A stretch of 25,582 nucleotides of DNA from RGIG8700 sp045648505 (lineage in GTDB: Bacteria > Bacillota > Clostridia > RGIG6154). The notes beneath the pieces are model-generated. The model was not told the DNA's origin. It made no database searches and worked only from the letters and a program-made list of their open reading frames with translations. Where the stretch lies: NCBI GenBank assembly GCA_045648505.1, contig JAZROD010000007.1:1-25582 (forward strand). The letters are read 5' to 3'. How positions within the stretch are numbered: the stretch's first letter is position 1; every line of letters starts with the position of its first letter. The translations under genes were made by a program, and so were the position numbers. Positions 15,455 to 22,204 of the stretch are shown here, piece by piece.

Positions 15455-17157
15455 TGATATACTATAATTCCTGGGATACAAAATGCAAATCAATCTTTGG
15501 TGCAGTTGTAAAGGACACTGAAGTTACATTTACAGTCTTTACAGATAACTGCACTGAAAGCTACCTTTGCATTGACAACACAGAAATAAAAATGGAGAAA
15601 AAAGACAATAGCTTTTCCTGTACCTATAAGGCAGAAAAATGCGGACCTTTATCTTATTTCTTCAGACTTATTTCAAATAATCTGTTTACAATCTATATAG
15701 GAAAAGGAACAAGGGAAAATTCAGAATTTTCCCTTGTTTGTCCTGCTAATTTACATCAGCTTACTGTTACAGAAGAAATGCCACCACTTCCACAGTGGTA
15801 CACAGATGGCATTATGTACCAGATTTTTCCTGACAGATTTGCAAAGTCAGGAGATTTCAGACAAATCAAAGAAAACAGCCATATTTACAATGACTGGTAC
15901 GAAATTCCAAAGTATATAAAAACCGAAAAGGGCGAAATCGAAAGATGGGATTTCTTTGGTGGTAATTTTCAGGGAATTTGTGAAAAACTTGATTATCTTA
16001 AAGAATTAAATGTTTCAGTTTTATACTTAAATCCGATTTTTGAGGCAACTTCAAACCATAGATACAACACTGCAGACTATACAAAGGTTGATCCTATGCT
16101 TGGCACAGAAGAAGATTTTGATAATCTTATAAAAGAGGCTGAAAAAAGAGGAATTAAAATAATTCTTGACGGTGTATTTAACCATGTTGGTGCAGAAAGC
16201 ATATATTTTGACAGATTTGGTACATTTAATTCAAACGGTGCTTGTCAGAATGAAAATTCTCCATACATTGACTGGTTTTATTTCAAGGACTACCCAGTTG
16301 ACTACGAAAGCTGGTGGGGTGTTATGGACTTGCCTAAACTAAACACCGAAAACCCAAAGGTTCGTGAATATATTACTGAAAATGTTCTTAAAAAATGGAC
16401 AAAACACGGTCTTGGCGGTTGGCGTCTTGATGTGGCGGACGAGCTTTCGGACGACTGTCTTTTAATGATAAACAAAGCAGTAAAAGATGTAAGCAAAGAT
16501 ACTGTTGTTATTGGCGAAGTGTGGGAAGATGCATCAAACAAGGTTGCATACGATGTGCAGAAAAGCTACTTTGCAAAGCCTGAACTTGATGCAGTTATGA
16601 ACTACCCTTTCAGAGATAATATGGTTAAATTCCTTCTTGGTGGTTGTGATGCTTTTTACTTAAAAAATACATTTATGACACAGATGGAAAATTATCCGAA
16701 GAGAAACTTTATGGGTAACTTCAATATGCTTTCAACCCACGATATTGCAAGAATTTTCACTGTTGTTAACAATGACATGAATGTTCTTGAACAATTTGTT
16801 TCTGCTCTGTTCTTATTCCCCGGTGTGCCTTGCATTTATTATGGGGACGAAGCAGGTCTTGAGGGCGGAAAAGACCCTGATAACAGAAGAACCTATCCTT
16901 GGGGCAGAGAAAACAAGGAAATATATAACATTTACAAAAAATACAGTGATTTAAGACATAAAAGCGACCTTTTAAAATCAGGAGAAAGCCTTTTTGATGC
17001 AATAGACGAAAACATTTTCTGTGTTATAAGATACAAAGGCACCGAAAAATATATTCTTTATCTTAACAATGCCATTGAAGAGAAAGAGTTTTCTTCACCT
17101 TATTCAGGAAGCACAGTAAAAATATCTCCTAAAGGCATTTATATGGAAAAAATATGA
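15454..17157 (+). CDS. GH13 alpha-amylase/neopullulanase-type glycoside hydrolase
   Basis: A GH13 family enzyme that hydrolyses alpha-glucans or maltodextrins. The 567 residues contain an N-terminal beta-rich domain (about 1-110) like those of cyclomaltodextrinase and neopullulanase enzymes, then a (beta/alpha)8 barrel starting near YTDGIMYQIFPDRF. The four conserved regions are visible: DGVFNHVG (239-246), GWRLDVADE with nucleophile Asp326, GEVWED with acid/base Glu355, and STHD with Asp430. No signal peptide is seen, so it is probably cytoplasmic and acts on stored glycogen or imported maltodextrin. Its exact bond specificity cannot be read from the sequence. It is translationally coupled to glgP and followed by a terminator. 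Confidence 0.9.
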   Translation: MIYYNSWDTKCKSIFGAVVKDTEVTFTVFTDNCTESYLCIDNTEIKMEKKDNSFSCTYKAEKCGPLSYFFRLISNNLFTIYIGKGTRENSEFSLVCPANLHQLTVTEEMPPLPQWYTDGIMYQIFPDRFAKSGDFRQIKENSHIYNDWYEIPKYIKTEKGEIERWDFFGGNFQGICEKLDYLKELNVSVLYLNPIFEATSNHRYNTADYTKVDPMLGTEEDFDNLIKEAEKRGIKIILDGVFNHVGAESIYFDRFGTFNSNGACQNENSPYIDWFYFKDYPVDYESWWGVMDLPKLNTENPKVREYITENVLKKWTKHGLGGWRLDVADELSDDCLLMINKAVKDVSKDTVVIGEVWEDASNKVAYDVQKSYFAKPELDAVMNYPFRDNMVKFLLGGCDAFYLKNTFMTQMENYPKRNFMGNFNMLSTHDIARIFTVVNNDMNVLEQFVSALFLFPGVPCIYYGDEAGLEGGKDPDNRRTYPWGRENKEIYNIYKKYSDLRHKSDLLKSGESLFDAIDENIFCVIRYKGTEKYILYLNNAIEEKEFSSPYSGSTVKISPKGIYMEKI

Positions 17158-17186
17158 AACGGTGCAACTTTTTGCATCGTTTTTAG
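17157..17186 (+). terminator. Intrinsic terminator of the glycogen operon
   Basis: AAACGGTGCAA (17157-17167) pairs with TTGCATCGTTT (17172-17182), with one G-U pair and a 4-nt loop. The 3' arm runs into a TTTTT tract. It begins at the last base of the amylase stop codon. Confidence 0.75.
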
Positions 17187-17210
17187 GTATTATAAGTAGG
17201 AGGGATAATT

Positions 17211-19223
17211 ATGAAAAAGATTATTTGTTTATTACTTTCAGTTTTAATGATTTTAAGCAGTTTTTCTGCTCTGGCTAAGGACAATATGGAAAATGTCCTT
17301 GCCTTAGTAAAATCAAAAATTGAAATACCTGCAGAGCTTTGTGAATTTGAAAGCTCAACAAGCACAAGAAAAGATAAAACTATTTACCGCTTCAACTGGT
17401 ACAATGAAGACCGTTCAGAAAATCTTTCTGTTACTGCTACGGACACTGGGATTATAACAAATTATAACCATTACAGTAATGATATGTATAACAAAGCAGA
17501 CAAACAGCTTTCCTCTTTCACAAAAGATGATGCCACTCTTATGGCGGACAACTTTTTGAGAAAGACCCTGCCCGAAGCTTTCACCGAAACAGATTTATTT
17601 GTTTTTTCTGATATTTCTGTTGACTTTTCAGACCACGGAACTTCTTACTATGTTTTATTTAACAGAAAAGCAAATGGCATTGAAGTTATAGGTCAGACCG
17701 CAACAGTTGATATTTTAGTTAAAGGCGAAAATGCGGTTATTACAAATATGTCCACATCTTTTGAAAACATAGTTTTTGAAGATGTATCAGGTAAAGCTTA
17801 TATAGAAAATAAGGAAGGTGCATATAAAGCCCTCTTCCCTGCAGAGCTTATGTATATAAGACGAGACTACAACGACAAAGAGTTTTCACTTGTGTATCGC
17901 ATTAAAGACGGATACGGATACATTTCTGCATTTACAGGCGAAAAGGTTGTTCCTTATCAAGATGCAGACCTTTTCCTTAAAAACGAATCTATGATGGACT
18001 CAACAGCAGGTATGGGTGGAAGTGAATTTACTCCTCAGGAACTTGCAGAGCTTCAAAATGTTAAAAACCTTATATCTGTAGAAAATGCAGTTAAATTTAT
18101 CAAAAGTGAACCTTTATTTGACACAGATAAAAACAGTAAGGTAATTTCTTCAAGATACAGTAAACATGATGACAAATACAGTCTTGAAGTATCTCTTGAA
18201 ACTGATGAAAACAACGGAGAAAGATTCGTTATAGATGCACAGACAAAGGAGCTTAAAAGCTTTTATTCCTATAGCTACTCTTATGATGCAAAATCAGGAA
18301 AAGAGCTTTCAGAAAAAGAAATAAATGATGCCGAAAAGGTAATTGATGCTACTGTTAAGAAATATGCAGGCACAGACAAGCTTAAAGAAAACGAAAGCTC
18401 TGTAAATAATGAATATGTAACCCAATCTTTTACTAAACTTGAAAATGACATTCCTGTTGAAGGTAACAGTATTTCAGTTACATACAAAGACGGTAAAATC
18501 ACAAACTATTCAAAAAGATTTGAAAACGCCTCTTTCGCATCACCTGATGGTGTTATTTCAAGCGAGGATGCCTATGCAAAAATACTTGCACACCACCCTA
18601 TCAAGCTTTGTTATTTAAACACAGGCGAAGAATATAAACTTTGCTACACTCTTGACCAGGTTTCAGGCTATGTGGAAATTGATGCAAAAACCGGTGAAAA
18701 AAGAAAAGATTATAATAGTAAAACCACCTCATACAACGATATTGAAAACCATTGGTGTAAAACTGCAGTTGAAAAACTTGCAGAAATAGGACTTTCATTT
18801 GAAGGCGAAAGCTTTGAGCCTGAAAAGGAAATTACTCAGCTTGAAATGTTAAGACTTTTCGCAGGTGCAGTTAAATACACAAGCTATATTAATCTTGAAG
18901 CTGAAAACCTTTATAAAACTCTCGAAAGAGAAAACATCATTAAAGCAGATGAAAGAGCAGATGAAGCCTTTGTTTTAAGAGAAGATGCTTTTGTTTACCT
19001 TATTCGTTTCCTTGGATTCGAGCGAATTGCAAAGGCAGAAGAAATCTTTACAACCTCCTTTGCAGACCAAAGCCTTATATCACAAGGAAAGCTTGGTTAT
19101 GCATCAATTTTATCTGGTCTTAAAGTTATAAACGGTAACGGCGGATTTGTTAAGCCAAAAGACAATTTAACAAGAGCCGAAGCCTTTGTTATGATTTACA
19201 ATTTACTTACAAATAATTCTTGA
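17211..19223 (+). CDS. Secreted YcdB/YcdC-like protein with C-terminal S-layer-homology repeats
   Basis: The protein is predicted to be exported and attached to the cell wall; no enzymatic role is known to me. The 670 residues begin with a clear signal peptide (MKKIICLLLSVLMILSSFSALA, cleavage about 22/23). They continue with repeated beta-rich PepSY/YcdB-like modules (about 25-500), with phrases such as YYVLFNRKANGIEVIGQTATVDI and GYGYISAFTGEKV. From residue 508 (YNDIENHW) there are two or three degenerate SLH repeats, the last ending KPKDNLTRAEAFVMIYNLL. SLH repeats usually bind pyruvylated wall polymers. An AGGAGGGAT ribosome binding site precedes the ATG. A promoter could not be fixed with confidence. 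Confidence 0.8.
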   Translation: MKKIICLLLSVLMILSSFSALAKDNMENVLALVKSKIEIPAELCEFESSTSTRKDKTIYRFNWYNEDRSENLSVTATDTGIITNYNHYSNDMYNKADKQLSSFTKDDATLMADNFLRKTLPEAFTETDLFVFSDISVDFSDHGTSYYVLFNRKANGIEVIGQTATVDILVKGENAVITNMSTSFENIVFEDVSGKAYIENKEGAYKALFPAELMYIRRDYNDKEFSLVYRIKDGYGYISAFTGEKVVPYQDADLFLKNESMMDSTAGMGGSEFTPQELAELQNVKNLISVENAVKFIKSEPLFDTDKNSKVISSRYSKHDDKYSLEVSLETDENNGERFVIDAQTKELKSFYSYSYSYDAKSGKELSEKEINDAEKVIDATVKKYAGTDKLKENESSVNNEYVTQSFTKLENDIPVEGNSISVTYKDGKITNYSKRFENASFASPDGVISSEDAYAKILAHHPIKLCYLNTGEEYKLCYTLDQVSGYVEIDAKTGEKRKDYNSKTTSYNDIENHWCKTAVEKLAEIGLSFEGESFEPEKEITQLEMLRLFAGAVKYTSYINLEAENLYKTLERENIIKADERADEAFVLREDAFVYLIRFLGFERIAKAEEIFTTSFADQSLISQGKLGYASILSGLKVINGNGGFVKPKDNLTRAEAFVMIYNLLTNNS

Positions 19224-19248
19224 TTTTATACATAAAAAATGGTAAAAT
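19220..19248 (+). promoter_or_regulatory. Promoter of the rubrerythrin gene
   Basis: TTGATT (19220-19225) and TAAAAT (19243-19248) are separated by 17 nt. The -35 box overlaps the stop codon of the upstream SLH gene, and the start codon lies 36 nt after the -10 box. Confidence 0.65.
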
Positions 19249-19283
19249 GGATACAATAAAAAAAGAAAAAGGAGCGAATAAAA

Positions 19284-19817
19284 ATGGAATTAAAAGGTTC
19301 AAAAACAGAAAAAAACTTAATGGCTGCATTTGCAGGCGAATCTCAGGCGAGAAATAAATACACATACTTTGCATCAGTTGCAAAGAAAGAAGGATATGAA
19401 CAGATTGCTGCTATCTTCCAGAGCACTGCAGACAATGAAAAAGAACACGCAAAAATGTGGTTCAAAGAATTAAAGGGTCTTGGCTCAACTGCAGATAATC
19501 TTAAAGCTGCTGCAGAAGGCGAAAACTACGAATGGACAGATATGTATGCAACATTTGCAAAAGAAGCTGAAGAGGAAGGCTTCACAGAACTTGCTAAAAA
19601 GTTTGAAATGGTTGCTGCCATCGAAAAAAGTCACGAAGAAAGATACCTTGCTCTCTTAAACAATGTTGAAATGCAGAAAGTATTTGAAAAGAGCGAGGAA
19701 ACTATGTGGGAATGCAGAAACTGCGGTCACCTTGTTGTTGGTAAAAAAGCTCCACAGGTTTGTCCTGTTTGCGCACATCCACAGAGCTACTTTGAAGTTA
19801 GAAAAGAAAATTATTGA
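19284..19817 (+). CDS. rbr: Rubrerythrin
   Basis: Rubrerythrin is a cytoplasmic non-haem iron peroxidase that reduces hydrogen peroxide in anaerobes. The 177 residues comprise a four-helix ferritin-like domain with likely di-iron ligands Glu19, Glu52 and His55 in NEKEH, Glu94 or Glu97, and Glu114 with His117 in EKSH. A C-terminal rubredoxin-type domain has Cys144, Cys147, Cys160 and Cys163 (ECRNCGH...VCPVCAHP). The length is slightly shorter than the classical 191-residue enzyme. An AAAAAGGAG ribosome binding site precedes the ATG. It has its own promoter and terminator, so it is monocistronic. Confidence 0.96.
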   Translation: MELKGSKTEKNLMAAFAGESQARNKYTYFASVAKKEGYEQIAAIFQSTADNEKEHAKMWFKELKGLGSTADNLKAAAEGENYEWTDMYATFAKEAEEEGFTELAKKFEMVAAIEKSHEERYLALLNNVEMQKVFEKSEETMWECRNCGHLVVGKKAPQVCPVCAHPQSYFEVRKENY

Positions 19818-19821
19818 TATT

Positions 19822-19860
19822 AAAAATCAACCGTATGCTTCGGCATACGGTTATTTTTTG
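19822..19860. terminator. Bidirectional intrinsic terminator after rubrerythrin
   Basis: AACCGTATGC and GCATACGGTT (19829-19838 with 19843-19852) form a perfect 10-bp stem closed by a TTCG tetraloop. On the plus strand ATTTTTTG follows. On the minus strand GATTTTTAA follows, so it can also stop transcripts of the convergent minus-strand gene that ends at 19903. Confidence 0.9.
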
Positions 19861-19902
19861 TATTTTTTGCGTTTAACTCGTTATGTATAATTTAAATAGT
19901 TT

Positions 19903-20490
19903 CTATCTATTTTTGTGTGTTAATTTATCATACTGGATTTCTTTTTCTCTTGTAACCTTGTTAATTTTTTCTTTATAAAGTAGTGTCATTTTTGTTTGCC
20001 CAAAGGTATAATCAACATTACTTTCCTGAATAAAAGATTTGCAATATTGCTTTTGAGAATGATTTCTTTTTTCAATAAACAGATAAAAGATTAGTTCCTC
20101 ATAAATATTTTTCAATTCAAAATCTGCAACAATTCGCGAAAACTTTGACATACTGTTAGTATTGCATTTAAAAACCATATCATTACTGTCAAGCATTTTT
20201 TCAAGTTTATCAAAATATTCAAATCTGTTTCCCAACTTATTAAAAAATCTACTCTTTGAAATGGTATTATAAGAAATTTTACCTACAAGGCAATCATTAA
20301 ACATTTTTTCTGTGGCAATATTACCATTTAGTACATCTTTAAGTTTGTGTAACCCTATAAGGTGAGGAAAATCCGTCTTTTCAAAATCAAGAATCAGTTC
20401 ACTCTTTTCCCCTTTTCTTCCTAACACTATTTTGTATTCATAATCCAATAGATGCTTAAACGAAATAGCTCTCTCCTGCAATTTATCCAT
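19903..20490 (-). CDS. PBECR4-like predicted nuclease-fold protein
   Basis: The N-terminal half (about 1-75 of 195 residues) has the pattern FKHLLDYEYKIVLGRKG...LILDFEKTDFPHLIGLHKL. It resembles the PBECR4 domain, one of the phage-associated families proposed to share the Barnase/EndoU/ColicinE5-D/RelE RNase-like fold. The activity is a prediction of that family and not shown here. The C-terminal part is Lys/Arg-rich and unrecognised. The ATG at 20490 has GGAG 6 nt upstream. A longer reading to 20562 is rejected because it would translate through the leader hairpin and lacks a ribosome binding site. The gene stands alone behind a perfect consensus promoter and a long leader. No obvious immunity or antitoxin gene is fused to it. 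Confidence 0.65.
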   Translation of the reverse strand: MDKLQERAISFKHLLDYEYKIVLGRKGEKSELILDFEKTDFPHLIGLHKLKDVLNGNIATEKMFNDCLVGKISYNTISKSRFFNKLGNRFEYFDKLEKMLDSNDMVFKCNTNSMSKFSRIVADFELKNIYEELIFYLFIEKRNHSQKQYCKSFIQESNVDYTFGQTKMTLLYKEKINKVTREKEIQYDKLTHKNR

Positions 20491-20686
20491 ATTTTTCTCC
20501 GAGGCAACATATAATAAAAGCTCTGTAAAATACAGAGCTTTGAATGTTTTCTGTCTGCACATCTTGTGTACATAAAGTCAGTTTGCGGTTTGCACATACA
20601 ACCCACCCGAAGCTCCACGAAACACCAATTACTGACACAGCCTTTCGTTTCAACGCTTTAACAGACACACTTGTTGCCTGTCTCTA
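20491..20686 (-). promoter_or_regulatory. Long structured 5' leader of the PBECR4-like gene
   Basis: Between the predicted start (about 20686) and the ATG lies an untranslated stretch of about 195 nt with nested complementary segments. AGGCAACA (20679-20672) pairs with TGTTGCCT (20509-20502). TGTCTGT (20667-20661) pairs with GCAGACA (20558-20552), including one G-U. GTCAGT (20636-20631) pairs with ACTGAC (20582-20577). A local hairpin lies at 20541-20517. The outer helix ends 1 nt before the CGGAG ribosome binding site. It could be a riboregulator, an attenuator or a structured RNA. I do not recognise a known riboswitch class. Confidence 0.5.
20517..20541 (-). terminator. Leader hairpin, possible attenuator
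   Basis: AAAGCTCTGTA and TACAGAGCTTT form a perfect 11-bp stem with a 3-nt loop in the leader. On the minus strand the stem end runs into CTTTTATTATATG, a moderately U-rich tail. It could act as a leaky terminator 27 nt before the PBECR4-like start codon. Confidence 0.5.
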
Positions 20687-20691
20687 ATATT

Positions 20692-20720
20692 ATTATATTC
20701 TAAACTTAAAAATATGTCAA
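20692..20720 (-). promoter_or_regulatory. Perfect consensus promoter of the PBECR4-like gene
   Basis: TTGACA (20720-20715) and TATAAT (20697-20692) are separated by exactly 17 nt on the minus strand, all twelve bases matching the vegetative sigma-factor consensus. Such a strong promoter in front of a predicted nuclease suggests that control acts downstream, in the leader. Confidence 0.85.
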
Positions 20721-20745
20721 CATTTTTGTGAAATTTGTATAATTT

Positions 20746-21075
20746 TTATTTTATATGCTTCATATACATCAGTACACCAATTGCTTTTAATTTTTCCTCT
20801 TCATTCAGCATTTTAAATACATCAAGCAATTCCAACTCTTTATCCGTAAGGCTATTTACAGAAAAGTCTTCTGCTTTTCTTCTTATATCACTCACACCGA
20901 TTATATAATCAACCGAAACATTAAAAAGTTTAGACATTTGTACAAGAGTCTCAATACTCGGTTGATGAACACCACTTTCATACGCACTTATCATTTTTTG
21001 AGACACATTCAGTTTTAATCCCAAACCTGTTTGATTCAATCCTTTTTCTTTTCTTAATTCAGCAATTCTTTTCAT
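20746..21075 (-). CDS. XRE-family transcriptional regulator
   Basis: This is a DNA-binding regulator of 109 residues. An N-terminal HTH_3 (Cro/CI) domain spans about 3-58: IAELRKEKGLNQTGLGLKLNVSQKMISAYESGVHQPSIETL followed by the typical FNVSVDYIIGVSD. A short C-terminal helical part (LTDKELELLDVFKMLNEEEKLKAIGVL) resembles the dimerisation tail of many small phage- and Firmicutes-type XRE proteins. AGAGGTG precedes the ATG. It is divergent from the tiny-gene cassette starting at 21193, whose promoter it may control, and lies just upstream of the PBECR4-like promoter. Confidence 0.9.
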   Translation of the reverse strand: MKRIAELRKEKGLNQTGLGLKLNVSQKMISAYESGVHQPSIETLVQMSKLFNVSVDYIIGVSDIRRKAEDFSVNSLTDKELELLDVFKMLNEEEKLKAIGVLMYMKHIK

Positions 21076-21120
21076 TTAACACACCTCTATACCTTATATG
21101 AATAATTATATTCTTTTCAC

Positions 21121-21154
21121 TTGACATTATTACTCGTATATGGTATATTTATAC
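21121..21154 (+). promoter_or_regulatory. Promoter of the small-gene cassette with possible XRE operator
   Basis: TTGACA (21121-21126) and TATATT (21144-21149) are separated by 17 nt. An inverted repeat GTATA (21136-21140) with TATAC (21150-21154) straddles the -10 box, a sensible position for a Cro-like repressor site. The XRE gene starts on the other strand 46 nt upstream. Confidence 0.65.
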
Positions 21155-21192
21155 TTGTCAGGTGAATATTTCGATAGCATGGAGGTGAAAAT

Positions 21193-21369
21193 ATGAAAAA
21201 GATAGCTTTACTATTGTTATCTTGTCTCATTGTATTGTCTTGTGTTGCTTGTAATAGTAGCTCAAGTTCAAAAGGTTCATGGGGTTCGGATGGCTATTAC
21301 AACCCTTCAAAAGCTGAACAAAGACAAGCATACAATGAAGCAAAAGAGTGGGTGGAAAATAATTGGTAA
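21193..21369 (+). CDS. Small predicted lipoprotein (58 residues)
   Basis: The function is unknown. The 58-residue product has a lysine start, a hydrophobic core (IALLLLSCLIVLS) and cysteines at 17 and 20. VLSC fits a lipobox at Cys17, while Cys20 is less canonical. The mature part has a serine run, a Gly/Trp/Tyr-rich stretch (GSWGSDGYYNPS) and a charged helix ending in EWVENNW. GGAGGTG lies 5 nt before the ATG, and the strong promoter at 21121-21149 is directly upstream. It is the first gene of a set of four small genes. Confidence 0.7.
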   Translation: MKKIALLLLSCLIVLSCVACNSSSSSKGSWGSDGYYNPSKAEQRQAYNEAKEWVENNW

Positions 21370-21387
21370 ATGAAAGGATGAATTAAA

Positions 21388-21450
21388 ATGGGTTTCTGGG
21401 GAGTTGTAGGCGCTATTATAGTCGCCGTAATTTTATTGTCTATTGCATAA
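21388..21450 (+). CDS. Tiny hydrophobic peptide (20 residues)
   Basis: A 20-residue ORF encodes Met-Gly-Phe-Trp-Gly followed by an almost uninterrupted run of Val, Ile, Ala and Leu, that is, one short membrane helix. AAAGGA lies 11 nt before the ATG. Its stop overlaps the probable TTG start of the next gene by 8 nt. That start has no ribosome binding site of its own, so translation of the peptide may be needed to reach it. Candidates are a membrane microprotein or a coupling peptide. The function is unknown and short ORFs can arise by chance. Confidence 0.45.
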   Translation: MGFWGVVGAIIVAVILLSIA

Positions 21451-21814
21451 CTTAAAATTTTTTATTACTAATATTGTTGTTGCATTCACTACAGTATGTT
21501 TGTATTTTTTAAACAATATATATGTGAAAACACACTCATATGGTCTAATCAATTATGTATCTATATGTCATTTGAATGATTTTTTATGTCCATTTTTCCT
21601 GTTTTCATATTCTAATGCATTACTGTATTTTGTAAACAAAAAACTCGTTAAACTATTCCCTATTCTTATAATCTGCACAGCATCAAGTTTTATATGGGAA
21701 TTTTGCACACCAATATTCAAAGCATCATCTGTTACAGATCTATATGACGTTTTAAGTTATTTTATAGGCAGTTTAATTTACTATGCAATTATAAATTGTA
21801 TATCAAAAAAATAA
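21443..21814 (+). CDS. Small VanZ-like membrane protein
   Basis: The 123-residue product is hydrophobic, with about four predicted membrane helices (near 7-27, 46-63, 68-87 and 98-119). The segment FIWEFCTPIFKASSVTDLYD followed by VLSYFIGSLIYY follows the VanZ-like pattern of an acidic residue after a helix, a polar loop, a D-x2-D pair and a final helix with Gly. VanZ proteins relate to teicoplanin resistance in one context, but most family members have no known role. The start appears to be the TTG at 21443. No ATG is near and no ribosome binding site is visible, so coupling to the preceding peptide is inferred. Confidence 0.65.
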   Translation: MHNLKFFITNIVVAFTTVCLYFLNNIYVKTHSYGLINYVSICHLNDFLCPFFLFSYSNALLYFVNKKLVKLFPILIICTASSFIWEFCTPIFKASSVTDLYDVLSYFIGSLIYYAIINCISKK

Positions 21815-21825
21815 GGAGTTTTTGT

Positions 21826-22059
21826 ATGAAAAAATTTTATTTAATAATATTTACACTTATTATAGTATCTCTTTGTCTGTGCGGTTGCGTGAATGATTCA
21901 GTATCTCCCTCAACCGGTTCTTCGACTAATACAAAAGAATTTTGTTCCAGTTGCGGAAAATATGTAAATAGAGTTATAGAAAAGAAAGATATCGCCGATG
22001 TATCTCATGATTGGTGTGCAACTTGTTGGAATGAATATGATAATATAATGGGAAGATAA
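21826..22059 (+). CDS. Small lipoprotein with two CxxC pairs
   Basis: The function is unknown. The 77-residue product starts at the ATG at 21826 with AAGGAG 7 nt upstream; an in-frame ATG at 21796 lies inside the upstream gene and is rejected. It has a lipoprotein signal with lipobox LCGC (Cys21), a Ser/Thr-rich linker, and then CSSCGKY and CATCW about 23 residues apart, with a histidine between. This arrangement could bind zinc as a ribbon or form disulfides outside the cell. It is the last gene of the cassette, before the terminator at 22115. Confidence 0.75.
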   Translation: MKKFYLIIFTLIIVSLCLCGCVNDSVSPSTGSSTNTKEFCSSCGKYVNRVIEKKDIADVSHDWCATCWNEYDNIMGR

Positions 22060-22114
22060 ATTTTAATATGTGATTTTTTATAATACATAACACATTCAAA
22101 ATTTATATAAGTAC

Positions 22115-22154
22115 AAAAAGAGGAAAACTCATTTCAATGAATTTTCCTCTTTTT
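22115..22154. terminator. Bidirectional terminator between convergent operons
   Basis: AAAAAGAGGAAAA (22115-22127) pairs perfectly with TTTTCCTCTTTTT (22142-22154), and the loop can form a further TCAT/ATGA stem. Runs of T follow on both strands, so it can end the small-gene cassette and the minus-strand transporter operon. A second hairpin with a C(TTCG)G cap lies at 22165-22184, closer to the transporter stop codon. Confidence 0.85.
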
Positions 22155-22204
22155 ATATTGCTAAGAGTGTACTTCGGAACACTCATAATTACGTAAGTTC
22201 TTTA

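Noticed and set aside
20483..20668. 61-residue minus-strand ORF in the PBECR4 leader
   Set aside because: GTG start without a good ribosome binding site, unrecognised product and overlap with the structured leader. The other leader frame is kept only as a hypothesis.
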